A DNA stretch of 64,000 nt from Roseovarius sp. ZX-A-9 (GTDB lineage Bacteria; Pseudomonadota; Alphaproteobacteria; Rhodobacterales; Rhodobacteraceae), in assembly GCF_028369135.1 (NCBI RefSeq), contig NZ_JAPWHW010000002.1, positions 62,001 to 126,000 of the forward strand, read 5' to 3'. This document shows, piece after piece, positions 45,271 through 55,462 of this stretch. The position numbers and the translations under genes were made by a program. Numbering within the stretch: the first letter of the stretch is position 1; every line of letters starts with the position of its first letter. The notes under the pieces are model-generated. The model was not told the DNA's origin and did no database searches. It was given only the letters and a program-made list of their open reading frames with translations.

Positions 45271-45755
45271 AACTTGCCCGCGCCATTCATTTCGACGAAA
45301 GCGACACCCGTGTTTTTCACAACCCGGCCCGAACCGGAGAATGGTGCATTTCCGGCGGGTTCGAATTTTCCAATTGGTCCGAGGCCGATCTGACCGGCAA
45401 GGCCCGGCAGGCGTTTGCCAATGGCTGGATGGGCTGCGAGACATTTGGCCGGGTGAGTTTTGTCGCCGTTACCCCGATTGAACCAGTCGAGCACGCCGCA
45501 CTGGCCGACGTTCTGGCGCAGCATTTTGTCGATATTTACGGCGCGCCGTCGATTGAAGCGGCCCGCAACGTGGCGCTGGAAGAACTCTCGCAGATGGCTG
45601 ACCTCTGCGACGAGCATGACACCAACACGCTGCTCACGGTTGCGCGTGATCTGACCGAGGCTGGTGTCCGGGAAACCTATCGCGTGATCGAAGCGCAGGC
45701 CGCAGGACTGGAACAATTCGCAGTCCACGGCGCGCTGGACGACCCTCACCACTAA
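45267..45755 (+). CDS. DUF6505 protein
   Basis: A 162-aa cytoplasmic protein that begins MKLARAIHFDESDTRVF, consistent with DUF6505. No catalytic motif is recognised. It ends the rightward fdh accessory operon and overlaps the DUF4444 gene by ATGA. Confidence 0.78.
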   Translation: MKLARAIHFDESDTRVFHNPARTGEWCISGGFEFSNWSEADLTGKARQAFANGWMGCETFGRVSFVAVTPIEPVEHAALADVLAQHFVDIYGAPSIEAARNVALEELSQMADLCDEHDTNTLLTVARDLTEAGVRETYRVIEAQAAGLEQFAVHGALDDPHH

Positions 45756-45965
45756 AACGCTTGGGGATCATCCGTTCATCCCGAAGAGCCTGTTGCGTTT
45801 TGCCTGCCTAAGCGGAAAGCACAAACCGCGTACGCCCTTTGGTGTCGTGAGCGTCCTGCATTCGATCTGTCCGTCAGATCAAATGCAAGACGCATTCATT
45901 CAGGCTATGTGCTGTTCGGGACCGGGTCGTGCTTCACCCTGCCCCAGACGTGACCCCGCCGACAA

Positions 45966-46397
45966 TCAGTCCGCCGGAGCTTCGCCGCCCAATGTCGCCA
46001 GATATGCAGCCATGTCTTCTCCGCCCTTGCGAAGCTTGAAAGTCATGTTGGTTCTGGCCTTCGGATCGTCAAGAACGTCCACCAGCCATGCCTTGGGGTC
46101 AGTCACCCATGCCGCGAGTTTCTCTTCGTCCCAGACGATCCCGGCTTCACCAGCCGCAGCGAGCGAGGCGCTGTATTTGAAATCTTCGGCCGTACCCACG
46201 GTCTTGCCGATGAGGCCATAGAGGTTCGGACCCGTACGGCCACCTTTGACGATGACGGTTCCATCATCCGCAACGATGGTGTGGCAAGCCTTGCACCGTT
46301 TGAAATCGGACTCGCCCTTGGCCGCGTCACCGGCCTGCGCCACACCGGCCGACATCGTTAGAATTGAAAGCACCGAAAACAGCTTTCCAAACTTCAT
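45966..46397 (-). CDS. Periplasmic class I cytochrome c
   Basis: A 143-aa protein with a Sec signal (MKFGKLFSVLSILTMSAGVAQA), a single haem motif CKACH, and an axial methionine in ARTNMTFKL. Size and layout fit the cytochrome c2/c550 group. The ATG at 46397 has AGGAG upstream; the longer frame to 46622 is not supported. Being next to the nos genes, it may donate electrons to NosZ, but it could serve other oxidases as well. Confidence 0.9.
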   Translation of the reverse strand: MKFGKLFSVLSILTMSAGVAQAGDAAKGESDFKRCKACHTIVADDGTVIVKGGRTGPNLYGLIGKTVGTAEDFKYSASLAAAGEAGIVWDEEKLAAWVTDPKAWLVDVLDDPKARTNMTFKLRKGGEDMAAYLATLGGEAPAD

Positions 46398-46802
46398 GGT
46401 ATTTCTCCTGCTAATTAGGTCGCTTCTGCGACGATATGCCCGTTCTCCAAACATTCGTCCTTGATCCACTTCACCGCACGCATCGCTTTGTTCATCGAGA
46501 GAACTCCACAAGTCCCGGTCGAAAGCGCATCTGCCAGCGTCGTGATCGGGCGCAGGCAGAAACAGACAAACGGTTTGTTTCCAAAACTTTGCGGCCAATT
46601 TGGTTAAGCATATGGCCAACACCGTCTTTCGTCTTTGTCATCTTACCAAAGGGTGGAGAAGTGGCAATGACGCATAGATCCAATCCGCTCGCGCTTGACG
46701 CCGCGAAACCCGGGCAGGTCAACGCCGTTGCCTCTGTTGCCAATGGCACCAGACGGAAAATATCAACCACAACCGAGGGTATTTTCACGGCTCTCATCTA
46801 GC
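46398..46802. other. Spacer between cytochrome c and nosX with two mini-ORFs
   Basis: This 405-bp region has no gene of usual size. Two very short ORFs with plausible ribosome sites lie in it. One is 26 aa on the minus strand (46415-46495), just before the cytochrome c gene. The other is 44 aa on the plus strand (46667-46801), with GGAG 9 nt upstream, ending two bases from the nosX stop. No FNR-type box was found. Confidence 0.45.
46415..46495 (-). CDS. Possible 26-aa leader ORF before cytochrome c
   Basis: ATG at 46495 has GGAG at 8-nt spacing and encodes MNKAMRAVKWIKDECLEN followed by eight more residues. It stops 17 bp before the cytochrome c start. It could be a leader peptide or a chance ORF; no family is recognised. 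Confidence 0.3.
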   Translation of the reverse strand: MNKAMRAVKWIKDECLENGHIVAEAT

Positions 46803-47723
46803 TCAAATCGCGATTTTGGCGGGCGTGACCGCCTCCAGTTTGACATCCGGGAATTGTGCCAGACAGGCCTCAATACCGGCGCGGGTATCGAACAGGCACG
46901 CCGCTGTCGAAAACGCGTCGGCAAGGGCCGCTGACCTGGCAGATACCGTGATCTCTTGCCACCGGCTGCGCGTCGGGCGCGAGGTGCGCGGGTCCAGGAT
47001 GTGCCCGACCCGGGCATTTTCATCAAAGACCGTGCCAAGTGGCGCAGATGTAGCCAGCGCCCGCCCCGCAAGGGGAACTTCCCCGCCCGCTGCCAGCCTG
47101 ACCGGCCATGCCTTGCCGTCGGGATGCGTGCCAAGCGCCCGAAACTCGCCCGTATCAATCAGGATATTCGTCAACCCCCGCGCGCTCAACACCTCGGCCA
47201 CGCGGTCGGCGATGTAACCTTGGGCGATCCCGTTCAGCGTCAGCGCCATGCCCGGGTCCATCGTGATGCTGAGCGCATCGAGCCTGACACGCTGCCAGCC
47301 GGTCAGGGCACCGGCCAGATGAAGGCTTTCCTCATCCGGCAACGCGCCCGTCGCGGAGGCAGCGGCAAAGGTCGCCCATAATGGCTGAATGGTCGGATCG
47401 AACCGGCCCTCGCTGGCAGCATGCACCCTGCCCGCCAGCGACAAACATTCCAGCAACTCGAACGGCGGCTCATGCAGCACGCCGGAACTGTTCAGTTGCA
47501 CCAAGCTGCTGTGCCCGCGGAACAAGCTGAAAATATCTTCGAGCCGGGAGATTTCATCTGCGACCTCTGCACTGATCGCTGCGGCGTCGGGATGCGCCAG
47601 ACGCAGCGTCGCGCGTGCGCCCAGAGCTGTCCCCTGCCACGTGTAGATCGGTTGCGCCCTCCCCAGCGTCGGAAAGGCGGCAGCAGCGGCACTGATTGCC
47701 AGAAAGCGGCGGCGCGTCGTCAT
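46803..47723 (-). CDS. nosX: NosX (ApbE-type FAD:protein FMN transferase)
   Basis: A 306-aa periplasmic flavin transferase that flavinylates NosR. A Tat signal (TTRRRFLAIS) begins the protein, and the ApbE fold follows, with LNGIAQGYIADRV and DTGEFRALG segments typical of NosX. The ATG at 47723 has AGGAGAG upstream; the frame continues to 47825 without support. It is the last gene of the nos operon, 4 bp after nosL. Confidence 0.94.
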   Translation of the reverse strand: MTTRRRFLAISAAAAAFPTLGRAQPIYTWQGTALGARATLRLAHPDAAAISAEVADEISRLEDIFSLFRGHSSLVQLNSSGVLHEPPFELLECLSLAGRVHAASEGRFDPTIQPLWATFAAASATGALPDEESLHLAGALTGWQRVRLDALSITMDPGMALTLNGIAQGYIADRVAEVLSARGLTNILIDTGEFRALGTHPDGKAWPVRLAAGGEVPLAGRALATSAPLGTVFDENARVGHILDPRTSRPTRSRWQEITVSARSAALADAFSTAACLFDTRAGIEACLAQFPDVKLEAVTPAKIAI

Positions 47724-47727
47724 GATC

Positions 47728-48294
47728 TTACTCTCCTTTTTTGCGCGACAATGCGCGCAGGCGTTTTTCAAATTCGTCATCACCGCTGCCACCGTCCAGC
47801 ACGACAGGCGCCAGAACGGCTTCATCCGGTATCTCGTCCAGCGGCATCACCTTGCCGCCATTAGCCTCGGCGAAAGCGATCGCTTTTTCGGCCTCCGCGA
47901 AGGGCACGATTTCCGGCGTCCCCATGCCCCCCACAGCGCGACCACCCACGACATAGGTTGCCTCTTGTGCTGCGATCCAGTTGTCCGCGCCGGGTGCGGC
48001 CCATGTTGCCCCCGGTGCGCCCATGTCGTTGACCCAGATCGTCAGAATCTCGTGGCTTTGCTCGGGCATGCGCGCATAGGCGACAACATCCCGCACCTGG
48101 CTGAAAAACAGGGGCATGCCGGGCAGTCCCGCCAGATGCACCTGGGCTTTCGGGCCGTCATGCTCAAGCAGGTTCATCTGGCAAAAATGCCCGACGGCGT
48201 CCGCCGTGAGCGGCAGCGCAGAGGTATCCTGCCCCGCCTCCTCCTTGCAGGCTGCCAAGCCCAGCAAAGCCAGAACAAGCAACAGGCGCTTCAT
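47728..48294 (-). CDS. nosL: NosL copper chaperone lipoprotein
   Basis: A 189-aa outer-leaflet lipoprotein with lipobox LAAC at residues ~15-18. The Cu(I)-binding CQM motif (GHFCQMNLLEHDGPKAQVH) is conserved. It supplies copper for assembly of the NosZ CuZ centre. The ATG at 48294 overlaps the nosY stop as ATGA. Confidence 0.94.
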   Translation of the reverse strand: MKRLLLVLALLGLAACKEEAGQDTSALPLTADAVGHFCQMNLLEHDGPKAQVHLAGLPGMPLFFSQVRDVVAYARMPEQSHEILTIWVNDMGAPGATWAAPGADNWIAAQEATYVVGGRAVGGMGTPEIVPFAEAEKAIAFAEANGGKVMPLDEIPDEAVLAPVVLDGGSGDDEFEKRLRALSRKKGE

Positions 48295-49115
48295 GGCTCC
48301 ACCTTTCTGAATGCCGCAGAGGCCAGCCAAAGTGCAAAGACCGGCCAGAGCAGGATCGACATCAAGGATTGCCATTGCGGAATGGTTCCCGCCGCCCCGC
48401 CGATCCCCGCCGCAACCCCACCTGCCTGCGAGGCCGTCAGGTTGAACAGGCGGAACGCGTCGGCAGGGTTGGCAAGCAGGGCGGCAGGAAAGACGTTCTT
48501 GGTGAAGCTGCCCCCATTGTCGGCCACGACAGCCGCCAACAGTGCCAGATCATATAACACCACCGACCCCAACCAGAGGCCGATTGCCAGTCCTGCCGCG
48601 CCAGAAGTGCGCCGTGCCAGTGAGGACAGGGCATAGCCGATCCCCAGAAACGTCGCGCCGAGCAGGCTTGAGGTCCATGTCAGCCGCCACAACGCGCCAA
48701 TACCGGACAAGGCAGCCGGATCATTCACGATTGCGATTGCAGCGGCCGCGCCGTAACCCGCCACCAGCGCGATGATCAGGATCGCGCAATGCGCCAGCAA
48801 CTTGCCCGCCAGAACCTCCCATCGGGCAACCGGATAGGTCAGCAGCAACGGCAGTGTGCCCCGCTCCGCTTCTCCGGCCACCGCGTCAAACGACATCAGC
48901 AGCGCCACCAATGGCACCAGATAGACCGACAATGACGTCAGCGACGCCACTGTCACCGACAGCCGGTCCGCGCCAAGCTCACCGATAGGTGCCGAGCCGA
49001 CAGCGGACAGAACCAGCGAAAAGACCACCATCAGCCCCACGGCGATCACGACCCAAAGATTGCGCCGTGCGATGTGCAATTCGATAATGGCGGTGGCCAG
49101 AATGCGCGCGATCAT
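48291..49115 (-). CDS. nosY: NosY ABC-2 type membrane subunit
   Basis: A 274-aa permease with six membrane segments that works with the NosF ATPase and NosD in CuZ biogenesis, probably by providing sulfur or copper across the membrane. The EAERGTLPLLLTYPV segment is conserved in NosY. It overlaps both neighbours by 4 bp. Confidence 0.94.
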   Translation of the reverse strand: MIARILATAIIELHIARRNLWVVIAVGLMVVFSLVLSAVGSAPIGELGADRLSVTVASLTSLSVYLVPLVALLMSFDAVAGEAERGTLPLLLTYPVARWEVLAGKLLAHCAILIIALVAGYGAAAAIAIVNDPAALSGIGALWRLTWTSSLLGATFLGIGYALSSLARRTSGAAGLAIGLWLGSVVLYDLALLAAVVADNGGSFTKNVFPAALLANPADAFRLFNLTASQAGGVAAGIGGAAGTIPQWQSLMSILLWPVFALWLASAAFRKVEP

Positions 49116-50008
49116 TGGCCGTCCCTCCGGCTGAAATGGCTGTAGATATCCTCAAGGCTGGGCGGGATCACCTCGATATCGGCAATCTTGCCTTTCATCG
49201 CGGCAACCTGCGCCAGCGTGGCCAGCTTTTCGTCCTGCGAGCAGGTGACATGCACCGCGTCATTGACCCGGATGGCATTGGGGATCGCTGCAAGGATATC
49301 CGCGTCATACCCGTTGATCGCCGTGATATGCATGGCCACCGGTAACGCGGCATCGCGCCGCAACTCAGCCAGCGAGCCTTCGGCCACCATCCTGCCCCGG
49401 GACAGGATCAACAACCGGTCCGTGCGCGCCTCAACCTCGGTCAGGGCGTGGCTCGACAGCAGGATCGCGGCACCTTCGGCGGCCAGCGCATCCAGAAGCT
49501 CGTAGAAATCGCGCCGCGAGACCGGGTCCAGCCCGCTGGTGGGCTCGTCCAGAACCAACAGGCGCGGATGCCCGATCAGGGCCTGCGCCAGCCCCACCCG
49601 TTGCCGCATACCCTTGGAATAGGTGCCGATCCGGCGCTTGGCAGCGGCCCCCAGCCCGACCTTGTCCAGCAGCGCCATCGCCCCCACGCTATCCTCGCCG
49701 CGCAGGCGCATGTAGTAGCTGATCTGCTCCAGCCCCGTCAGCGCGGAATGGAACATGGCATTTTCGGGCAGGTATGCCACCTTGGAACGCGCATCGGCAT
49801 CGCCCGGCGCGGCACCACATACGGAAATCTCGCCGCTGTCCGCCGCGACCAGGCCAAGGATGACCTTCATCATGGTCGACTTGCCTGCACCATTGTGCCC
49901 CAGCAGGGCCACCCGCTCGCCGGGGGCGACGTGCATCGACACTTCGGACAGGGCTTTGACCCCGCCGAAATCCTTAGTGAGATTTGAGATCGTTAACGTC
50001 GAAGTCAT
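49112..50008 (-). CDS. nosF: NosF ABC ATPase
   Basis: A 298-aa ATPase with Walker A GHNGAGKST, signature YSKGMRQR and Walker B LLVLDEPTSGLDP. It powers the NosDFY complex. Its start at 50008 lies inside the end of nosD (35-bp overlap), which points to tight translational coupling. Confidence 0.95.
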   Translation of the reverse strand: MTSTLTISNLTKDFGGVKALSEVSMHVAPGERVALLGHNGAGKSTMMKVILGLVAADSGEISVCGAAPGDADARSKVAYLPENAMFHSALTGLEQISYYMRLRGEDSVGAMALLDKVGLGAAAKRRIGTYSKGMRQRVGLAQALIGHPRLLVLDEPTSGLDPVSRRDFYELLDALAAEGAAILLSSHALTEVEARTDRLLILSRGRMVAEGSLAELRRDAALPVAMHITAINGYDADILAAIPNAIRVNDAVHVTCSQDEKLATLAQVAAMKGKIADIEVIPPSLEDIYSHFSRRDGQ

Positions 50009-51305
50009 CTATATCGCTTTCAATTCGCCGGGCGATCGCCTCGGCCTCCATGGCGAGATATTCAGGTGGAACGGTCACGGTCGGCGCGACCATCAGCGGG
50101 GCACTGTCCACGACCCCGCCGGGTAGAGTTGCAGGAAAGCTGGATTGCGCCCACCGGATCAGTTGAACCGCCGGCGCGCCCGTCAGCAGTGCCGCGGCGG
50201 GCTGCGACCACAGAATATGATCCATCAGGCCATTGGGGCGAAAGGCACTGTCGGCAATGCCGTCACCACCAAGGTCAAAGCTGGAATGATCCGACCAGTA
50301 ATTTCCCCTGCCCTCGAAACTCCATTCTATATCACGCGTTCCGACATATTTTACCTGCGTGCGGTTACCAAGAAAGGCGTTCCCTGTCAGTATGTTGCGC
50401 TCCGATCCTGCAGTGAAGTGGATGCCAATGTTGCACCCCTCGAACCGGTTGTCATAGATCAGGTTCTTATGCGCATTGTAGATAAAGGTGCACCGGTCCG
50501 CCCCGCCACGGACCAGGTTGCCAGAGACATCGGCATTGTTGGCAAAGTTCAACATCACACCATGGCTGATGTCCGACAGGCTCAGGTTGTTCTTCAGAAC
50601 CACATTATTCGAGAACATGATCGCATAGCCCAGGTGATTGCCGATCGACACATTGCCGGACACTTCGGAATCGTTGGTGTACATGTAATGAACGGCAAAC
50701 CGCAGATCGCGGAACAGGTTGTTGCGATACGTCCCCTTCCGGGACGTGTTCGAGAATATGCCGTCGCGACCCCAGCGGACCGTATTGCCCTCGACCAGCG
50801 TGCCCGGTGAATTCCACACATAGATCCCGTTGCCGCGATCGTTCATCCGGCGGTCCCGGGTGCCTTCGATCGTATTGCCGCGCACCTGCGCGTCACGGCC
50901 ACCATGCACGTCGATGCCGTGCAGGTTGCCCAGTACCCGGTTGTTTTCGATCACCGCGCGGTCGGCTTTCTTCAGGATCTTGATCCCGGCATCCAGCGCC
51001 TGGCTGTCCAGGCCCGATCCGGTCACGGTCAGGCCACGGATCGTGACGTCGGCGGCATCAACGGTCACCACGGTGCCGTCTCCCATCCCGTCGATGATCG
51101 CCCCCGCGCCGCCAGTCAGGGTCAGTGGGCGATCAATGACAACCGCCCCCTGGTAGCGCCCCCGCGACAAGAGCAGCACATCGCCGGGGTCCGCCCCGGC
51201 GATGGCATTGGCAAGCGTGCCCTGCCCCGGTGCCACAGCCCGTTCGCCTGCCCAGACGGGCAGCCCGATCAGCAGCGCAAGCACCAGTGTCAGAACACGC
51301 ATCAT
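49974..51305 (-). CDS. nosD: NosD periplasmic copper-handling protein
   Basis: A 443-aa exported protein (signal MMRVLTLVLALLIGLPVWAG) with a right-handed beta-helix of repeated N/G-rich turns (for example VSGNVSIGNHLGYAIMFSNN). It takes part with NosFY and NosL in maturation of NosZ. It begins 2 bp after the nosZ stop. Confidence 0.94.
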   Translation of the reverse strand: MMRVLTLVLALLIGLPVWAGERAVAPGQGTLANAIAGADPGDVLLLSRGRYQGAVVIDRPLTLTGGAGAIIDGMGDGTVVTVDAADVTIRGLTVTGSGLDSQALDAGIKILKKADRAVIENNRVLGNLHGIDVHGGRDAQVRGNTIEGTRDRRMNDRGNGIYVWNSPGTLVEGNTVRWGRDGIFSNTSRKGTYRNNLFRDLRFAVHYMYTNDSEVSGNVSIGNHLGYAIMFSNNVVLKNNLSLSDISHGVMLNFANNADVSGNLVRGGADRCTFIYNAHKNLIYDNRFEGCNIGIHFTAGSERNILTGNAFLGNRTQVKYVGTRDIEWSFEGRGNYWSDHSSFDLGGDGIADSAFRPNGLMDHILWSQPAAALLTGAPAVQLIRWAQSSFPATLPGGVVDSAPLMVAPTVTVPPEYLAMEAEAIARRIESDIDDFDVNDLKSH

Positions 51306-51307
51306 CG

Positions 51308-53245
51308 TCAGCTCGCTTTCGGCTCAACGAACATCCGGCCGCGCATCTCCATGTGAAGCGCGTGGCAGAACCACTGGCAGTAGTACCAGAAGACACCCGG
51401 CTGTGCCGCCACGAAAGTGACCGACGACGTTGCCTGTGGTCCGACCTCCATCGCGACCCCGTGATTGCCCATGGTAAAGCCGTGGGTCAGGTCGTCGATG
51501 TCATCGAGGTTTGTCACATATACAGTCACCTCGTCATCCTGCCGGACAGTGAACGACTCCAACGAGAAGTTCGGAGCATTGCTGGACATGTAGACCCGCA
51601 CCTTGTTGCCGTCCCGGATGACCGAGTCCTGATAGTCGTCCAGGTCGATGCCGTCGGCCTCGGCCTGAATGCGCGCGTCTGCCCACATCGGATCGTTGCG
51701 ATCCCAGACCGAAACCGGGTTCACCTTGCTGGGATCGACCAGGATCGAATCGTGCGGCTCGGCAAAGGTCGGGCCGTCGTGGATCAGCGTCATCTTGTCG
51801 CCGTCGATGGCAAACAGCTGCTCGTTCTCGGGCTTGAGCGGCCCCACATTGAGGAACCGGTCCTTGGAGAACTTGTTCATCGTGAGGTAGTACTTGCCGC
51901 TTGCCTCCAGCGTTTCGCCCATCACGGTCGAGTTGTGGCCGGGCTGGTAATGCACGTCCTGCTTGGTGATGATCGGATCGACATCCTCGCCATTGTAAAG
52001 CTGGATCGCCTTTTCGATGTTCCACTTCACCACCTGACTGTCCAGGAACAGCGTGGTGAACGCGTTGCCCTGTCCGTCAAAGCATGTGTGTAGCGGACCG
52101 AGACCCAGTTCCGGCTCGGCCACGACAACACTGCGCGGCTCGGCCTCGTCGGCGAACACCGCGTCCAGTTTGCGCACGTCGATCACCGATACGGTGGGCG
52201 ACAACTTGCCCGCAATGCAAAGGTGGATCTTGTCGGGGGCCATGTTGCAGCCGTGCGGGTTGTTCGGGATCGGGATGTAACGGGTGTATTTCTTGTTCTG
52301 GCCCTTGCGCCCGTCGAGCACCTTGACGCCGTTCAACTCGATGTAATCACCGGCCGCGATTCCAGCCTCGATCTCATTGATGTTGAAGACAACGACATGG
52401 TCCATGTCGGCCTCGGTCATGTCGGCCAGGGTCATGCCCATTTCCGAATTGTACGAGGTCGAGAAGGCGTATTTGCCCTCATAATCGCAATCGGTGTTGT
52501 CGAGGTTGCCCGTCACCATCACCTGCCACGCGACGGTCATCTCGTCGGCATTCACGGCGGTGTAGAAGTTTACGTACTTCTCCGGCTCGTCCAGGATCTT
52601 GCCATCATTGATCATCGGCACTTCGTCTTCGCCGTTGCAGAAGACATAGTTGGTGCGCGGCCATTTTTGCGGGCGCAATCCGTGGATCGCCTTGGCGTTG
52701 GGGATCTCGATGATCTTGTCGCATTTCATCACGTCGCAACGCACACGCGCAACGCGGGTGTTGGCCTTGTCGTTCATGAACAGGTAGCGACCATCATACG
52801 TGCCTTCGGTGAAGGACATATGCGGGTGGTGCAAATCGCCGTTGGGCGGGAATTCGTGGCCATTGGCTGCCAGATATGCCTTGGTCTTGGGCAGCAGGCC
52901 CTCGGTCAGAATCTTCTTGGATTCGTTGGTGATGCCCCAGCCGGTGGCCGAGCAAGTGTTGAACACCGGAATGCGCATCAGCTCACGCATCGAGGGAACG
53001 CCCAGGATACGCACTTCGCCGCACTGGCCCGAAGACCAGAAACCATAGTATTCATCCAGTTGGCCCGGGCCGACTTCGGCACCGGCCGCAGCGCGGGCGC
53101 TGCTGGCAGTCGCCACTGCCGCCCCACCGATGGCTCCCCCGGCCAGCATGGCCCGGCCGCCAAGCGCCCCGGCAAGTGCCGCACCTCCGGCAGTTGCCCC
53201 TAACAGGCCACGCCGCGTAATTGGTAGCTTCTTGTCTCCAGACAT
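51308..53245 (-). CDS. nosZ: Nitrous-oxide reductase (clade I, Tat-exported)
   Basis: A 645-aa multicopper enzyme that reduces N2O to N2. A Tat signal ([13 protein letters not shown]) marks it as clade I. The CuZ-site histidines are visible in the DLHHPHMS segment and others. The CuA site near the C-terminus is complete: C623, C627, H631 and M634 ([15 protein letters not shown]). It follows nosR by 27 bp. Full length and intact motifs suggest an active enzyme. Confidence 0.97.
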   Translation of the reverse strand: MSGDKKLPITRRGLLGATAGGAALAGALGGRAMLAGGAIGGAAVATASSARAAAGAEVGPGQLDEYYGFWSSGQCGEVRILGVPSMRELMRIPVFNTCSATGWGITNESKKILTEGLLPKTKAYLAANGHEFPPNGDLHHPHMSFTEGTYDGRYLFMNDKANTRVARVRCDVMKCDKIIEIPNAKAIHGLRPQKWPRTNYVFCNGEDEVPMINDGKILDEPEKYVNFYTAVNADEMTVAWQVMVTGNLDNTDCDYEGKYAFSTSYNSEMGMTLADMTEADMDHVVVFNINEIEAGIAAGDYIELNGVKVLDGRKGQNKKYTRYIPIPNNPHGCNMAPDKIHLCIAGKLSPTVSVIDVRKLDAVFADEAEPRSVVVAEPELGLGPLHTCFDGQGNAFTTLFLDSQVVKWNIEKAIQLYNGEDVDPIITKQDVHYQPGHNSTVMGETLEASGKYYLTMNKFSKDRFLNVGPLKPENEQLFAIDGDKMTLIHDGPTFAEPHDSILVDPSKVNPVSVWDRNDPMWADARIQAEADGIDLDDYQDSVIRDGNKVRVYMSSNAPNFSLESFTVRQDDEVTVYVTNLDDIDDLTHGFTMGNHGVAMEVGPQATSSVTFVAAQPGVFWYYCQWFCHALHMEMRGRMFVEPKAS

Positions 53246-53272
53246 GGTTCGTCCTTTCAGTTGGTGATTTGT

Positions 53273-55462
53273 CTATTTGGTTTGGTTCGGGTGCCCCAAT
53301 CCCACGCGCGAGAGATCCGGCGCCGCGCCGACTTTCTCGCGACGCTTGATCTTCTTGATCACGACGGGACAGGTTGTTTTCGACTGGTACAACACCTGGC
53401 AATGCAGGCAGTTGATGCATTCGTTGGGGTTGATTTCACCCGTGGGATGGATCGCCTGCACCGGGCACTGGTGGGCACAGGTCTGACACGGATTGCCGCA
53501 TTCATGGTAGCGTTTGAGCCAATCGAACATCCGCAGACGCGCCGGAATGGCAAGGGCAGCACCAAGCGGACACAGGTAGCGACAGAAGAACCGCTCGACG
53601 AACAGGCCCGCGATCAGCAAGGCTCCGACATAAGCCACGAACGGCCAGGCCCGCACGAAATTCAGGATGATCGCCGTCTTGAACGGCTCCACCTCGGCCA
53701 ACCGCTCGGCTTGTTCGATACTGGTCAGTGAGACGCCGAACAGCCCAAGGAAAATCATGTATTTCAGCGGCCACAGACGCTCGTGAAGCCCCCAAGGCAA
53801 AGTCCATTGCGGGATGCGCAACGCCCTTGCAACCTGGTTGAGGAGTTCCTGCAATGCGCCGAATGGGCAGAGCCAGCCGCAATAGGCACCACGCCCCCAG
53901 AACAGCAGCGCAGCCGCCACCGCAAACCACAGGATGAACGTCAGCGGGTCGAGCAGGAAAGCCTGCCAGCTAAAGCCGGAAACAACCGAACCGAATAGAG
54001 CCAACAGGTTGACCACGGACAATTGCGCATTGGCAAACCAGCCCAAGTAGCACAGCGTGACGGTAAGAAACCCAATGCGGAACCAGTAGAAAGCCCGTTC
54101 ATTGCGTGTTGCCAGGCTCTGAAAGAAGAAGGCGCCGGTCAGGATCGTCAGCATGACGGCCAGCACGGCGATCTCGATCTTCTTGCCGGCCCAGATCCGT
54201 TTCCACAGGGCCTGATGCGCGTCGGCTTCGGACTGCGATGTCAGTTCGTCGACACTTGGGGGAACACTCGCAGCGGGCGGCGGCGCAACGGTGCGGATGT
54301 ATTTCGGCGGCAGTTGGTAGCCCAGATCGAATGTCGTGAACACCTTTTCGATTGCCGCCACATCGCGGTGCACCAGTAGCTGAATGCGAAATGGCTTGGT
54401 CGGATCAAAGCCACTATCTGCCGGAATCTTGAACAGGTCCGCTTCGTTGAAAACCGGCGCGCCTGCGGCAGCGATCGTGTTGATCCGCTTGTGCATTCGG
54501 TCGCGGAACCGAACCGACACGTCATGCTGGATAAGAACGATCCGGTCAAAGATGCCGCCGCGCACATAGCCGGACCCCTTGAAGGAATAGAGCCCCCGCC
54601 CCATGATCGCGACAGCATGCTCGCCCTCGTCCAGCCAGTCATCAAGGTTTTCCGCGACAGCCTCTCCGAGCAGGGCCCGCGCAATCGCGGGATGCGACAC
54701 CAATGCGGCCTGCATCTCGATAAAGGTGGTCTCGGGCGCTTCTTTCAGCGCGCGTTTGGCCGCGCGCGGATCTTCCATTGCCGCGAAGGCGGCATTGACC
54801 TGCCCGACATCCAGCGACAGACGGCGCAGCGTGCCATCGCCTTCCAGTGTCATCCAGTCGCTGGCGGCTTCCGCATCGGGGTTGATTTCAAATTGTGGGC
54901 CGGTTCCGGTTTCCTCGACCGCCAAGCCGCCCAGCCCAAGCTGGCGGGCAACCTTCAGGCCCGCACGGACAATGGAATCGTCAATCACCATGACCGTGAC
55001 GGTCGCGCCCGAGATGATATCAAGCTGGTGCGCCGACCCGCCCGCTTCGGCCTCTGCAACGAGGTCCAGACCACGGTAATTGGCCACAAGGGCCTTCATC
55101 TTCTTGTCGGGGATACCGATCAGGACGATCGGCTCGGAATGCTTGACCAGTTGAACACCGATCACCTGAGCCTCATCGTCGATGGCGACCATCGTATGGA
55201 TCGGCTTGCCCGAATACCCGGTGGTCGAGACGAAATCCGAGGTGACAAATGCCCAGCCGAGCCGTTCACCTCCCTTGAGGATCTGTACGGCAGGTATGTC
55301 CGAATGGGACGCTCCAAAGGCGTCGGCGCCCTCGACCAGTTCACCGGGCTTGACGTCCGGCAGCAGCTTGGCCAGCACCGTCTCGGCCGCAACGGGGAGC
55401 CCGGGCAGCAACATCGCTGCGACAAGCGTCATGATTTTCAGGAGGAAATGAAGGTTCTTCAT
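53273..55462 (-). CDS. nosR: NosR membrane flavo-iron-sulfur protein
   Basis: A 729-aa membrane protein that feeds electrons to NosZ and is needed for nos expression. It has a signal peptide, a periplasmic FMN-binding domain with the SGATVT flavinylation motif, several membrane helices, two CxxxCP motifs (CGWLCPFG, CRYLCPLG) and a C-terminal ferredoxin domain (CQTCAHQCP, CINCLHC). It overlaps the upstream small gene by ATGA. Confidence 0.96.
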   Translation of the reverse strand: MKNLHFLLKIMTLVAAMLLPGLPVAAETVLAKLLPDVKPGELVEGADAFGASHSDIPAVQILKGGERLGWAFVTSDFVSTTGYSGKPIHTMVAIDDEAQVIGVQLVKHSEPIVLIGIPDKKMKALVANYRGLDLVAEAEAGGSAHQLDIISGATVTVMVIDDSIVRAGLKVARQLGLGGLAVEETGTGPQFEINPDAEAASDWMTLEGDGTLRRLSLDVGQVNAAFAAMEDPRAAKRALKEAPETTFIEMQAALVSHPAIARALLGEAVAENLDDWLDEGEHAVAIMGRGLYSFKGSGYVRGGIFDRIVLIQHDVSVRFRDRMHKRINTIAAAGAPVFNEADLFKIPADSGFDPTKPFRIQLLVHRDVAAIEKVFTTFDLGYQLPPKYIRTVAPPPAASVPPSVDELTSQSEADAHQALWKRIWAGKKIEIAVLAVMLTILTGAFFFQSLATRNERAFYWFRIGFLTVTLCYLGWFANAQLSVVNLLALFGSVVSGFSWQAFLLDPLTFILWFAVAAALLFWGRGAYCGWLCPFGALQELLNQVARALRIPQWTLPWGLHERLWPLKYMIFLGLFGVSLTSIEQAERLAEVEPFKTAIILNFVRAWPFVAYVGALLIAGLFVERFFCRYLCPLGAALAIPARLRMFDWLKRYHECGNPCQTCAHQCPVQAIHPTGEINPNECINCLHCQVLYQSKTTCPVVIKKIKRREKVGAAPDLSRVGLGHPNQTK

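Noticed and set aside
46461..46480. TTGATCCACTTCAC as an FNR box
   Set aside because: Only the left half-site matches; the right half does not fit ATCAA.
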